NCBI RefSeq assembly: GCF_027579695.1
Contig: NC_083570.1
Span: 4,061,001-4,125,000 of the forward strand
Source: Neoarius graeffei
Lineage: Eukaryota; Chordata; Actinopteri; Siluriformes; Ariidae
DNA length: 64,000 nt
Direction of reading: 5' to 3'
Shown here: one piece after another, positions 56,101 through 63,476 of the stretch
Numbering within the stretch: position 1 is the first letter of the stretch
Layout: every line of letters begins with the position of its first letter
Translations under genes and position numbers: made by a program
The notes under the pieces: model-generated
The model's database searches: none
The model's input: only the letters and a program-made list of their open reading frames with translations
What the model was told of the DNA's origin: nothing

Positions 56101-56419
56101 AATCACACTCCACATCTCCAGGTCCAGCGTAACAGTGAGCAGGAGAAGTAGATTGGAATTCAGTCTTCTTCAGTTTCTCCACCACTTCAGGCAGCATATT
56201 GTTTCTGCGTAGAACAGGCCTTGTCGTGAAAGTGTCTCTGCACTGAGGACAGCTGTAGACGCCCTTCTGATCCTTCGGATCCCAGCAGCCATTCATGCAA
56301 ACCTTACAGAAACTGTGACCACAGGGGATAGTCACCGAATCTTTCCGGAGATCCAGACACAGTGGACACATGAACTGGTCCTGAGAAAGCTGATCTACTG
56401 AAATACTGGCCTCAGCCAT
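44191..56419 (-). CDS. TRIM E3 ubiquitin ligase (finTRIM/TRIM16-25-like), intact six-exon gene
   Basis: Join of 56419-55820, 45917-45822, 45657-45424, 45291-45120, 44921-44862 and 44750-44191. Lengths 600+96+234+172+60+560 give 1722 nt, 573 residues plus stop. Every junction has GT-AG and phases agree. The order RING, two B-boxes, coiled coil, B30.2 is the TRIM layout: the RING recruits an E2, the coiled coil dimerises, and B30.2 binds targets. Related fish genes are expanded, often interferon-responsive antiviral factors; that role here is inference. Intron 1 is 9.9 kb because two gypsy elements and Tc1 pieces lie in it, all antisense to the gene. A rare longer or shorter transcript is possible. 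Confidence 0.85.
44862..44921 (-). CDS. TRIM unit 3 exon 5 (60 nt)
   Basis: Acceptor TTCTCTCCACAG at the right and donor AAAT|GTACAT at the left. It reads AAVQIISGPETLSREEFLK, the linker before B30.2. Confidence 0.82.
45120..45291 (-). CDS. TRIM unit 3 exon 4 (172 nt)
   Basis: Acceptor TTTCTGTAG and donor CACATG|GTAAGA. It encodes the linker with VTVHQHLSFDGV and SDLKKRLEEFCEEEFNKI, a helical stretch. Unit 2 has an exon of the same length at 20386-20557. Confidence 0.82.
45424..45657 (-). CDS. TRIM unit 3 exon 3: coiled coil (234 nt)
   Basis: Acceptor TCCTAACAG and donor CTCCAG|GTAACA. It reads from LSAQTAVEDSERIFTELI to HDHIHFLQ with heptad-like LLEQLEQEIADLQRRVTEL. The length of 234 nt is the usual TRIM coiled-coil exon. 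Confidence 0.85.
45661..45708. repeat. (CA)n microsatellite beside TRIM exon 3
   Basis: About 23 CA units lie a few bases upstream (gene sense) of the exon 3 acceptor, which reads a TG-rich tract before TCCTAACAG. Confidence 0.88.
45822..45917 (-). CDS. TRIM unit 3 exon 2: coiled coil (96 nt)
   Basis: Acceptor TTTGTCCTCAG and donor ATAAAG|GTGAGC. The 32 codons read SELKEEQMKSQQRIQEKQKK and on to AVNTIK, highly charged and helical. Too short for an open-frame scan but fixed by the splice sites and the standard 96-nt length. Confidence 0.85.
46070..46372 (+). repeat. 5' LTR of gypsy copy E
   Basis: TGTGGCAATGAG ... GACATATGACA (303 bp), followed by the primer site TGGTGCCGAAAGCCAGGA. It lies in TRIM intron 1. 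Confidence 0.82.
46411..49828 (+). pseudogene. Gmr1-like gypsy copy E gag-pol, decayed
   Basis: The gag start is at 46411, with the capsid-like part to about 47000 in shifting frames and a CT microsatellite near 47125-47162. A degraded zinc knuckle is at 47334 (CGEPRHL with lost Cys). The protease is broken by a stop near 47507. Integrase pieces with both later catalytic residues are at 48342-48731, the GPF module lies near 49050, and the RT N-terminal half at 49385-49824 has stops. RT ends before YLDD where a Tc1 abuts; RNase H and the 3' LTR are absent. Confidence 0.82.
49829..50123 (+). mobile_element. Tc1 3' end fragment
   Basis: The transposase C-terminus YPKRLAAVIAAKGGSTKY is followed by a 3' region ending in the inverted repeat TTTTGCAAGACACTGTA, typical of a fish Tc1 family. 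Confidence 0.75.
50131..50570 (+). pseudogene. Tc1-like remnant, target of gypsy copy A
   Basis: Fragments of a Tc1 transposase are readable around 50300-50520 (VSSMKTWCVKVGVEEL and SPLNTFGMN) with several stops. Its sequence continues at 55520 after the gypsy element as KAFPEEW-like codons, so the retroelement landed in this older transposon. Confidence 0.65.
50571..50891 (+). repeat. 5' LTR of gypsy copy A
   Basis: 321 bp, TGTGGCAG ... CTCTACA, with CCTATTTAAGG as a possible TATA region near 50700 and AATAAA at about 50816. Confidence 0.92.
50893..50910 (+). other. Primer binding site, tRNA-Phe type
   Basis: The 18 bases one nucleotide after the LTR are complementary to the 3' end of vertebrate tRNA-Phe (from memory) with one mismatch: the primer site has GCTGAAACCC where a perfect match would have GCCGAAACCC. 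Copies B, D and E have related sites. Confidence 0.75.
50939..51826 (+). CDS. gag: Gag of gypsy copy A
   Basis: The start at 50939 (MESSPFADLV) is chosen because the open frame further upstream lies in the LTR and the same MES start is kept in copies B and D. The product is 295 residues: a Gln-rich N-terminus, a capsid-like helical region (DEPEAFLTLFKQVAEASGW, LRRAVLQRVGRTPEQQRQRF, LRDACWRWLRA) and a Ser/Pro/Arg-rich linker. It stops before any nucleocapsid knuckle. The zinc knuckle is encoded in the next frame, so this frame ends oddly early. Gag would form the particle that packages the RNA. Confidence 0.85.
   Translation: MESSPFADLVHALATAQQSQHQALVMLRKEQERCFEALVLAQQEDREAFRHLLASAGSTSAPAAGPSPLTVTKMGPQDEPEAFLTLFKQVAEASGWPMEQSAARLLPLLTGEAQLAALQLPADRRLAYADLRRAVLQRVGRTPEQQRQRFRELRLEEVSRPFAFGQQLRDACWRWLRADDRDAEGIIDQVVLEQFIARLPAGTTEWVQCHCPASLDQAVGLAEDHLAAVPAAGQPTTSSLLSSSLSLSPLPSVSRPRPIPPPRRRGPAPPQPARRTRGALPFLPSVSVSPPPSGE
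51768..55187 (+). CDS. pol: Pol of gypsy copy A: knuckle-protease-integrase-RT-RNase H
   Basis: 1139 codons from the first Met; the frame is open back to about 51592. Order: CCHC knuckle (C34, C37, H42, C47); aspartic protease with DSG at 88; integrase with the HHCC finger (H292 to C331) and catalytic D361, D420 and E456 (35 residues between the last two); GPF module near 590-610; RT with FCVDYRKVN, LPFGLFGAPATF and YLDD at 861-864; RNase H starting QTDAS with D1012, then IEKECLAI and CSDHAPL. It ends in a DFLSRQ tail. No chromodomain is seen. All catalytic residues are present and no stop interrupts it. It is offset by +1 from gag. Confidence 0.92.
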   Translation: MVPSRFSLLCLSPPPPQVSEPQSTGAEGKPGLVCWCCGEPGHLQQQCAAMEVGVVVRIPDVPEAALDRAGVYRIPVSVQGATYQALVDSGCSQTSIRQSLVQDKALGGAQGVKVLCVHGNVHSYPLVSVHIFFRGEKSIVKAAVNPRLTHSLILGTDWPGFRDLMMRLVKSGSCHLTGGGPGVALAGAAVTEPSTSSPRQSEEPPAPPLSVGESLVDFPLEQLRDETLRHAFDQVRVIDGQTLQPNATPSFPYFSIMKDRLYRVTQDTQTKERVTQLLIPKSRWELVFQVAHFNPMAGHLGQDKTLAQIMARFYWPGIRGDVRKWYTVCRECQLVNPAAIPKAPLRPLPLIETPFERIGMDLIGPLDRSTRGFRFILVLVDYATRYLEAVPLRNISARSIAEALFHVISRVGIPKEILTDQGTSFMSRTLSKLYGLLGIKPICTSVYHPQTDGLVERFNRTLKNIIKKFVSEDAHNWDKWLEPLLFAVREVPQASTGFSPFELLYGRKPCGILDVLRENWEEGPSQSKNEIQYVMDLRAKLHTLTHLTQEHLRQAQERQVRLYNKGTRLREFTPGDKVLVLLPTSSSKLIAKWQGPFEVTRRVGDVDYEVRRTDREGALQIYHLNLLKLWNEEVPVALVSVVLEKAELGLEMQKGTLASRTSPVPCGDHRSPTQLTEVAQLQAEFSDVFSPLPGRTDLIEHHIETPPGVVVRSRPYRLPEHKKKVVREELQTMLEMGIIEESHSDWSSPVVLVPKADGSVQFCVDYRKVNTVSKFDAYPMPRIDELLDRLGMARFYSTLDLTKGYWQIPLTPLSREKTAFSTGFGLHQFITLPFGLFGAPATFQRLMDRVLRPHATYAAAYLDDIIIYSNDRQRHLQHLRAILRSLRRAGLTANPKKCAIGRVEVRYLGFHLGNGQVRPQINKTVAIAACPRPKTKKGVRQFLGLAGYYRRFIRNYSDITSPVTDLTKKGAPDPVQWTEQCQRAFSEVKAALCGGPLLHSPDFSLPFVLQTDASDRGLGAVLSQEVEGEDRPILYISRKLSVREGRYSTIEKECLAIKWAVLALRYYLLGRPFTLCSDHAPLQWLHRMKDANARITRWYLALQPFNFKVVHRPGAQMVVADFLSRQGGGVGCGPERRSA
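55191..55204 (+). other. Polypurine tract of gypsy copy A
   Basis: GGGCGGTGGGGGTA lies immediately before the 3' LTR and is kept in copy C and the left-arm copy. It should prime plus-strand DNA synthesis. Confidence 0.7.
55205..55519 (+). repeat. 3' LTR of gypsy copy A
   Basis: 315 bp, TGTGGCAG ... CTCTACA. It is closer to the left-arm 3' LTR (three substitutions) than to its own 5' LTR (eight), which fits duplication after insertion. Confidence 0.92.
55820..56419 (-). CDS. TRIM unit 3 exon 1 (RING and B-boxes)
   Basis: 600 nt from ATG at 56419 to CAG|GTGAGA. RING ligands C18, C21, C33, H35, C38, C41, C57 and C60 are all present, then B-boxes. It differs from the left-arm exon at only about six residues (for example NNMLPEVV against NNMLDEVV). 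The gypsy insertion lies about 300 bp downstream in intron 1. Confidence 0.88.
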
Positions 56420-56486
56420 TTTCCTGAAATCCCACCGAGAGAGAGATCAGTTTTGTTTTGTCTGAAAGGAGTGACTTCCTTATTCG

Positions 56487-56530
<44 letters not shown>

Positions 56531-56543
56531 AAGAGAGAGAGAG
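56487..56543. repeat. (GT)n(GA)n microsatellite in TRIM 5' flank
   Basis: Same position as 4188-4234 but longer, with an interrupted GA part. Confidence 0.85.
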
Positions 56544-56767
56544 CAGTTTGTTTTCTCCAAAATGACGAGTTACTTCCTGGTCCTGTGTCTGTGAAAGAGA
56601 GATAATGAGAGAGGAGGAGCACAGAGAGGTCATGAACACTCCTCTATTAACCATTTCATCTCCCTTCAGTGCAGAAATATCACCCATGTAGCCGCACTGA
56701 TTAGGATTAATTTCATGAAATACACACAGATAAATGGTGGCCAGATGAAGCTTCAGGAAAAACATCC

Positions 56768-57121
56768 ATAAACGCTTATCCTGTGCAGGGTTGTGGGTAA
56801 GCTGGAGCCTATCCCAGCTGACTATGGGTGAGAGGCGGGGTTCACCCTGGAGAAGTCGCCAGATCATCACAGGGCTGACACACAGAGCCAAACAACCATT
56901 CACACTCACATTCACACCTATGGTCAATTTAGGGTCACCAGTTAACCTAACCTGCATGTCTTTGGACTGTGGGGGAAACCGGAGCACCCAGAGGAAACCC
57001 ACAAAGACACGGGGAGAACACGCAAACTCCACACAGAAAGGGCCCCATCAGCCACTGGGCTCGAACCCAGAACCTTCTTGGTGTGAGGTGACAGTGCTAT
57101 CCACTACACCACCGTGCTGCC
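56768..57121 (-). mobile_element. tRNA-like SINE, copy 9
   Basis: Diverged minus-strand SINE, duplicate of 4457-4811. Confidence 0.8.
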
Positions 57122-58046
57122 CTGCAATCATAAGATTCATTAGTGTAATGACTCTATGATATTTAATGAAATTAATACATAATAAATAATAGCTGATCTG
57201 TCAAGCCAAAATGACCATTCATTTATTTCTAAAATGGCTACAAACAAGATGTGTGTTATTTTGCAGTTTGTATCTACAATACTTAATGAAGTAATATTAC
57301 TACTGATACTACAAATATTTTTTTTGCACAGGTTTTCCACACAAATGAAGATAAAGAAACCACTTAATCACCTAAAACCCTGATTTGGAACAGAGTGTGT
57401 GAGGGTTTCTGAAATACATGAGGGTGCAGATCCACTGAGAGCTCTGTAAACCTGTCAGAGAGTTTATGATGGAAGATTTCAGGAAATAAAAGACAGAGAT
57501 GAGAATTGTGTGAACAGTAGTTTCAGCAGTAGAGGGCACAAATGAGCAGTAGTGGAAATGCTGGCTCTCTCCCCCCCATTGAAAATCTTATCACGCGCCT
57601 TCATTACAGTGTTGCCAACTTGGCGACTTTCTCGCTAAGTCTGGCGACTTTACAAATCTTCTTGGCGACTTTTTTGTCAAAAGCGACTCGCGACAAATCT
57701 AGCTCTTTTTTGGTGTTTTGAAGACTCTGACATGAAAGCTCGTATATTTCTGCAGGTGCTGTGCGAGCCCCTCCGCCGCCCCACAGCACTCACAGGCAGT
57801 CAGAGTCACAGCGGCCCAGTGTTACCAGATACTTCTGACATTTTCCAGCCCAAAATATGTTCAAAACCCGCCAACATGCACTTAAAACCGCCCAAAATGT
57901 AAAATGTACTTGATGCCTATCTTGTAAAGTAAAAATATGCAGCTAAAGTCCAGTATACTATTTGTAAATCGAACAAATAGCGACATGAGCCCGTCAGTGC
58001 TGGAGGTGAAAAATCTGCTGTCTGATACTCGGCTCCGTGTGGTTCA
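57122..58046. other. TRIM 5' flank block and anonymous DNA
   Basis: To about 57626 it matches the left arm. Beyond that come GGCGACTTT-type phrases and a diverged relative of the short MITE of 12718-12826 at about 57820-57900. No gene is seen. Confidence 0.6.
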
Positions 58047-58420
58047 TCTCATCTCATTATCTCTAGCCGCTTTATCCTTCTACAGGGTCGCAGGCAAGCT
58101 GGAGCCCATCCCAGCTGACTACAGGCGAAAGGCGGGGTACACCCTGGACAAGTCGCCAGGTCATCACAGGGCTGGCACATAGACACAGACAACCATTCAC
58201 ACTCACATTCACACCTATGGTCAATTTAGAGTCACCAGTTAACCTAACCTGCATGTCTTTGGACTGTGGGGGAAACCGGAGCACCCGGAGGAAACCCACG
58301 CAGACACGGGGAGAACATGCAAACTCCGCACAGAAAGGCCCTCGCCGGCCACGGGGCTCGAACCCAGGACCTTCTTGCTGTGAGGCGACAGCGCTAACCA
58401 CTACACCACCATGCCGCCCC
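58047..58420 (-). mobile_element. tRNA-like SINE, copy 10
   Basis: Full-length minus-strand SINE. GTGTGGTTCA occurs on both sides (near 58037 and 58420), a likely target duplication. Confidence 0.88.
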
Positions 58421-58591
58421 GTGTGGTTCAATCAGATTATAACTCTGCAATCATCTGCTGTGTTCTGAATCCTACATGCACCAGTAGGTGGCGCACATGC
58501 ATAATATTATGTAGGCTATGTTAGGCTACGATGCATATCTAACATCTGCATTGCTGAGGTTATTTATTTTTTATTTATTTATCTTTTTAGC

Positions 58592-59752
58592 CGGCGGCAC
58601 GGTGGTGTAGTGGTTAGCGCTGTTGCCTCTCAGCAAGAAGGTCTGGGTTCAAGCCCCGTGGCTGGCGAGGACCTTCCTGTGTGGAGTTTGCATGTTCTCC
58701 CTGTGTCCGCATGGGTTTCCTCCAGGCACTCCAGTTTCCTCCATCAGGGCTTTGAACCAGAATTTTTTTCCTATTGGTTCGTTCTGAACAGAAACGGAAT
58801 TTTAACATTTCCGGTTTTGGGTTCCACCATTATATAGATGTTCCCGAACCGGTTAGAACAAAAAAATTTCGTTCCCAGAACGGTGAATTACGTTCCCTGT
58901 CAGCTGTTTAACAAATGGCTATAATATTATGTCTCTGTCTCATCCAGCTTAAGCCAAATGTAGGCTAATTCTATTACAACCTTCATTAAATAAGACAAGA
59001 AATAATTCAAAACAATTATTTCAAATGTTGGCGATTTGGATTCTTAGTATGTCTTCCCATATACACAAACAGAAAAAGTGCCAAAAATGAAAGATAATTC
59101 GTTTAGTGTGTTACCAAAGGCTAGTCAGGCCCTATGCATTGATAGGCTAACAGAGGTTAACATCATTTAATGTTCGCGAGCCTCTCATTAACGTGGACAA
59201 ATATATTGATATCGTGTTTGAAATTGATGTTTTTGAATAACGATAGACTGCAATATTTACCTCTTATTTAAGATGTGGAGACGTGATAGTAGTCCACCCT
59301 CCCACTCTCTCCATTCAGTCAGCGAACGTCACACAGGAAGCGAACCCCAGCGGGTCATAGAAACTTGCGCAGGAGAAGAATGGCTTTTTTATTTGTAGCC
59401 TACGGAAACTTTGAGGAACGAAATAAAAACCGGTATTAACCAGTTACCATTATTTTTAATAAGCGTTTCTGTTCCGGAACATAAAAAATAATAAAGTTTC
59501 TGGTTTCGTTTCTGTTCCATGTGAAATAGAAAAAGTTCCCGGTTTTCGTTCCTTGAACCGGTTCAAAGCCCTGTCCTCCATAGTCCAAAGACATGCAGGT
59601 TAGGTTAACTGGTGACTCTAAATTGACTGTAGGTGTGAATGGTTGTCTATGTGTCAGCCCTGTGATGACCTGGCGACTTGTCCAGGGTGTACCCCGCCTG
59701 TCGCCCGTAGTCAGCTGGGATAGGCTCTAGCTTGCCTGCGACCCTGTAGAAT
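58592..59752 (+). mobile_element. tRNA-like SINE, copy 11, split by a MITE
   Basis: The head is at 58592-58744 and the tail half at 59574-59752. The two join perfectly once the 829-bp insertion and one 8-bp duplicate are removed. The far end is cut by the LTR fragment. Confidence 0.88.
58745..59573. mobile_element. hAT-type MITE with 8-bp target duplication
   Basis: The ends CAGGGCTTTGAACC and GGTTCAAAGCCCTG are exact inverted repeats. TCCTCCAT is duplicated at 58737-58744 and 59574-59581, the 8-bp signature of hAT transposition. The 829-bp interior has no transposase. Subterminal stretches repeat motifs with GTTCCCG and CCGGTT. Confidence 0.9.
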
Positions 59753-59953
59753 TGGCGAGATCCGGTAAATTCTAAATAAATTCTGAACAGTGAACAAACC
59801 CTGCTCTACCTCATGGTGAGCAAGGGTCTCACGTTGGCTTGTAAGAGTCCGTCCATGAGTGTCCATGGTGGATCCGAGGCGTGTTAACACAGCCATCATT
59901 CCCTGAAGGTTAGCTGCATAGACAGTTGAAGAAGCCTCTGCTGAGTCGGTCAT
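59753..59953 (-). pseudogene. gag: Gag N-terminus of the sushi-like element
   Basis: From ATG at 59953 the minus strand reads MTDSAEASSTV and a helical, His/Gln-rich stretch, then breaks off at a SINE boundary near 59753. Only about 65 codons remain. The ATG is 13 nt after the LTR. Confidence 0.65.
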
Positions 59954-59956
59954 GAC

Positions 59957-59965
59957 AGAGTCTTT
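59957..59965 (-). other. Putative self-priming site
   Basis: AAAGACTCT starts one base after the LTR on minus. It is exactly complementary to AGAGTCTTT inside the LTR (60385-60393), at the expected transcript start. There is no tRNA-like TGG primer site and almost no room for one before the gag ATG. Confidence 0.6.
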
Positions 59966-59966
59966 C

Positions 59967-60603
59967 TGTTAGGGTTTTGCTGGGAATCGAACCCGGGTCA
60001 CTGGTGTAATAATCCAGCAATCCCCCACTAGGCCACCAGGGGGATGACTCAAGTGCAGAGGCGTGAGGCGAAAGTAGAGTATCAAAAACAGTTTATTTAC
60101 ACTATATACACTATTTACAATCCAGGGCAAAAACAAAAAGTATAATCCAGAGGCTCTGGGGCAAAAAAACAAAAAGTATAATCCAAAATGCAAAAACACT
60201 CAGAAGGTAGATCAAAAAAGGAAATCCAAAAGTTCAAAGACCAAATAAGAAAAAGGCAAAAATGTAAACGCTCAGAAGATGCCAAAGGTTAAGTGAAAAA
60301 TCCAACAAGAAAACAAAAGGCCAAAAACACAAGGGTAAAAGCAAGGACACGGGACAGAGGTTCTAACGAAAAGCATTACAGCACAAAGACTCTATGACTA
60401 GGGACCAAACTGAAGAGGTATTTATACACAAACTAAAATAGGACACAGGTGACACTAATGAGGACTAGGCGGGGCACAAGACACATGGAAAACAACAAAC
60501 ATAAAACACAGAAACAGTGGCGGCCTCTAGAGGCCAAAACAAACATGACAAGAAAAGCAATAACAGCGGCCTCTAGAGGCCAAGACAGTCCCCAGTCCTA
60601 ACA
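59967..60603 (-). repeat. LTR of a sushi-like Ty3/gypsy element
   Basis: 637 bp with ends TGTTAGG and CCTAACA. A 3' fragment of the same family lies at 15987-16408. The internal region of this element survives only as 59753-59966, so a deletion joined it to the SINE. Confidence 0.75.
60385..60426 (-). promoter_or_regulatory. LTR promoter: TATA box and presumed start site
   Basis: The minus strand has GTATAAATACC at 60426-60416 and about 25-30 nt later AGAGTCTTTGTGCTG at 60393, matching the usual TATA-to-start spacing. The start position is inferred. Confidence 0.55.
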
Positions 60604-61738
60604 CAAGCCACAATGAACTTAATAAACAACATTAATATATTTAGGGACAATTTACATGAATATACCTTTCATTTGATACCATACATAGCTTCTTACCATA
60701 CCACATCTGCCAGATATGACAATCAGACAATCTTGTAATATGACTGTAGTGATTACAATAATTCTCAATATATAAACGCATTACAGTTTCAATGGAAGGT
60801 GAAGCAGCAATGAAGTGTTCATTTTATTGACATTGTTTTGTGTACTAATGCTTCATCCAGATTCACTTACATGGCTACAAGCATATCAAGTATGAAGCAG
60901 ATTTACCTGTCGTGTGCAAGGGAATCACCAGGTCGTATACTTTCCATATTTAAGTTTTACTTTCCAGCCTAAAGACAACTAACTGTATCATTTATGATGT
61001 ATAGTTTTGTGAATACTTTTCTGTTGACCTAACCAGGTGTTTAGTTTACATATTCCATAATACGTTTAAATGAACGCTGAGTTCAAAATAATGGTTTTTA
61101 CATGCACCAAAGTGGTCCATGGCATAAACAGGTATTGAGCTTATATTGCTATATATAGTATGAATGTAGACCAATGTGAAAATATAAAAGCATCTTTTGG
61201 CAATCCAGTCATTTTTCATGAGTATCATATTTGGCAGACTTGCTATGGTAAGAAGCTACGGTATGTATGGTATCAAATGAAAGGTATTTTCATGTAAATT
61301 GTCACTAAATATATTAATGTTGTTTATTAAGTTCATTGTGGCTTGGTATTATGTGGATTTAATATTTTCACTGATTGTTCGGGATAGTGCAGGGACAAGT
61401 GGGGTACAACTGTTAGGTCTAAATTTTAAAATACTTAGCACCATCAGATCTAAACTTGACATATATCATCTTAACCAGTAAACAATTACCTTTCTTTTGA
61501 TATATTACATATGGTAATCGGACCCAAATTATGGCACAATATTGGTGAAAATTTAACGTTTTGGGGGTGCGATCCAATATTTGAGGAAAATGAAGAGTGA
61601 GAACCAATATATTTACTGTTACCAGTTGATTTCATGTTCAGAGGACCCCAATGCTTTAAAAAAAATCTTGTTTTGTACAGTTGTGTGTGTGTGTGGGGGG
61701 GGGGGGGGGTGCACGTGGACCATACTGGGCCCATGGCC
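60604..61738. mobile_element. Truncated copy of the 1.49-kb inverted-arm element
   Basis: It matches 7045-8160. The left arm is cut at the LTR boundary. The right end GGGCCCATGGCC remains and joins the hAT transposase as in the left arm. A GT/G-run expansion lies at 61682-61710. Confidence 0.78.
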
Positions 61739-62917
61739 TAATAGTGTAGAGTACTTGCTACGGGATACTTATAACTGGTTTTCAGTGTCTCCAAAGCACA
61801 GGGAGGTCTACAAAGCACTATATGAGACCATCAACTGTGGGGAGAAACCCTTACAAATAACCAAGGTGTGTGCTACACGTTGGCTCTCCATTGAACCAGC
61901 GGTTTCACACATTTTGGACCAGTGGGAGGTGCTTAAACTGCATTTCACAGTCACCAAGTCCAGTGAACACTGCTACATGGCTGAGGTTTTATACTCCATG
62001 CACAATGATCCTCAAAACATCTTGTGTCTGACTTTTTTGAAGTCAGTGCTGGGTGAGGTACAGTTGGCCATCAAGGCTTTTGAGGGAGAGCAGGTAGATC
62101 CTCTTAAACTTCTTGACAGCTTGGTTAGCCTGATAAAGTCTGTGAGTAACAGGGTGCTGAATCCACTGGCAAATATTGATGTACTCAAAGAGCCAACTGA
62201 TGGATACATCAGTCCTAAACCGTACCTTGGTTTCCTTTTTGAGTCAAAGGCAGCCGAGCTCCATCTTGCGCCTGAGGAAAAGGACAATGTCCGAAAGCAG
62301 TGTGTAGCCTTCACCATCTCCCTCACTAATGAATTGAGGGTGAGACTGACGGACAACATCGAAGCATTGCAGTACATGTCAGTTTTCAATGTACAGTAGA
62401 GGAAACTCTGAAGCACAATAAGAGCCTGGGAGAAATAGAAAAAATAGCCAAGCTCCTTGGCTACTCTCCTGCACAGATAGACAAGATTGTGCAGCAATGG
62501 CGTGCCATCCATCTTAGTAAGTGGAATGAAACAAAAAACACAGTGGGCTTCTGGAGTGAGATTTGGAAGTTCAGGGATGCAGCTGATATCAACCCATTTC
62601 AGGAACTTGCCATGGCTGCTGTGTCTGTGTTGTCTTTGCCACATTTGAATGCTGAAGTCGAGAGATTATTCAGCCAGATGAGTGTGGAAAAAAGCAAACT
62701 TAGAAATCAGATGTCCTTGCAGACCCTTAACTCCATTCTGTATGTCCGATTTGGTCTGAAGCTGTCTGGTGAGGTTTGCTATGAGCACAAGCTGCCTGAT
62801 GATGTTTTGCAGCTCTTTGGCACATCAGCTGCTTACTCATTTAAGTCAGCTTCCTCAGTTGCTGAACCTGCCATAGGAAGCCTTGACCATAATGAGGATG
62901 ACCTACTCTTTCTGTGA
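61739..62917 (+). pseudogene. hAT-type transposase C-terminal half
   Basis: It matches 8161-9308 and is better preserved: one frame to 62399 with a TAG at 62397-62399, then open from 62489 to 62917 including the dimerisation region with AEVERLFSQMS. It keeps about 27 extra bases (CYEHKLPDD) that the left-arm copy lost near 9195. The N-terminal half is missing. Confidence 0.8.
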
Positions 62918-63103
62918 GCCAGCACAGCTTGTGTGTATGGAGGAAGGGTCTGAAAAAAAAAATGAATGTGAATTAGGGCCAGACGAGTTAGCATCATTTA
63001 CTTACATTGCCATTGATAGGTTTTTTTTCTATTGTCTCTTTTTGGTCCATTAAGATTGTTAATGTTGTCATGTTAAAATAGAAAAAAAATGTTAAAATGT
63101 TAT

Positions 63104-63476
63104 GGGCGGCACGGTGGTGTAGTGGTTAGCGCTGTCGCCTCACAGCATGAAGGTCCGGGTTTGAGCCCCGTGGCCGGCGAGTGCCTTTCTGTGTGGAGTT
63201 TGCATGTTCTCCCCGTGTCCGCGTGGGTTTCCTCCGGGTGCTCCGGTTTCCCCCACAGTCCAAAGACATGCAGGTTAGGTTAACTGGTGACTCTAAATTG
63301 AGCGTAGGTGTGAATGTGAGTGTGAATGGTTGTCTGTGTCTATGTGTCAGCCCTGTGATGACCTGGCGACTTGTCCAGGGTGTACACCGCCTTTCGCCCG
63401 TAGTCAGCTGCGATAGGCTCCAGCTTGCCTGCGACCCTGGAGAACAGGATAAAGCGGCTAGAGATAATGAGATGAG
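63104..63476 (+). mobile_element. tRNA-like SINE, copy 12
   Basis: Full-length plus-strand copy, duplicate of 9491-9862, flanked by GTTAAAATG phrases. Confidence 0.88.
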
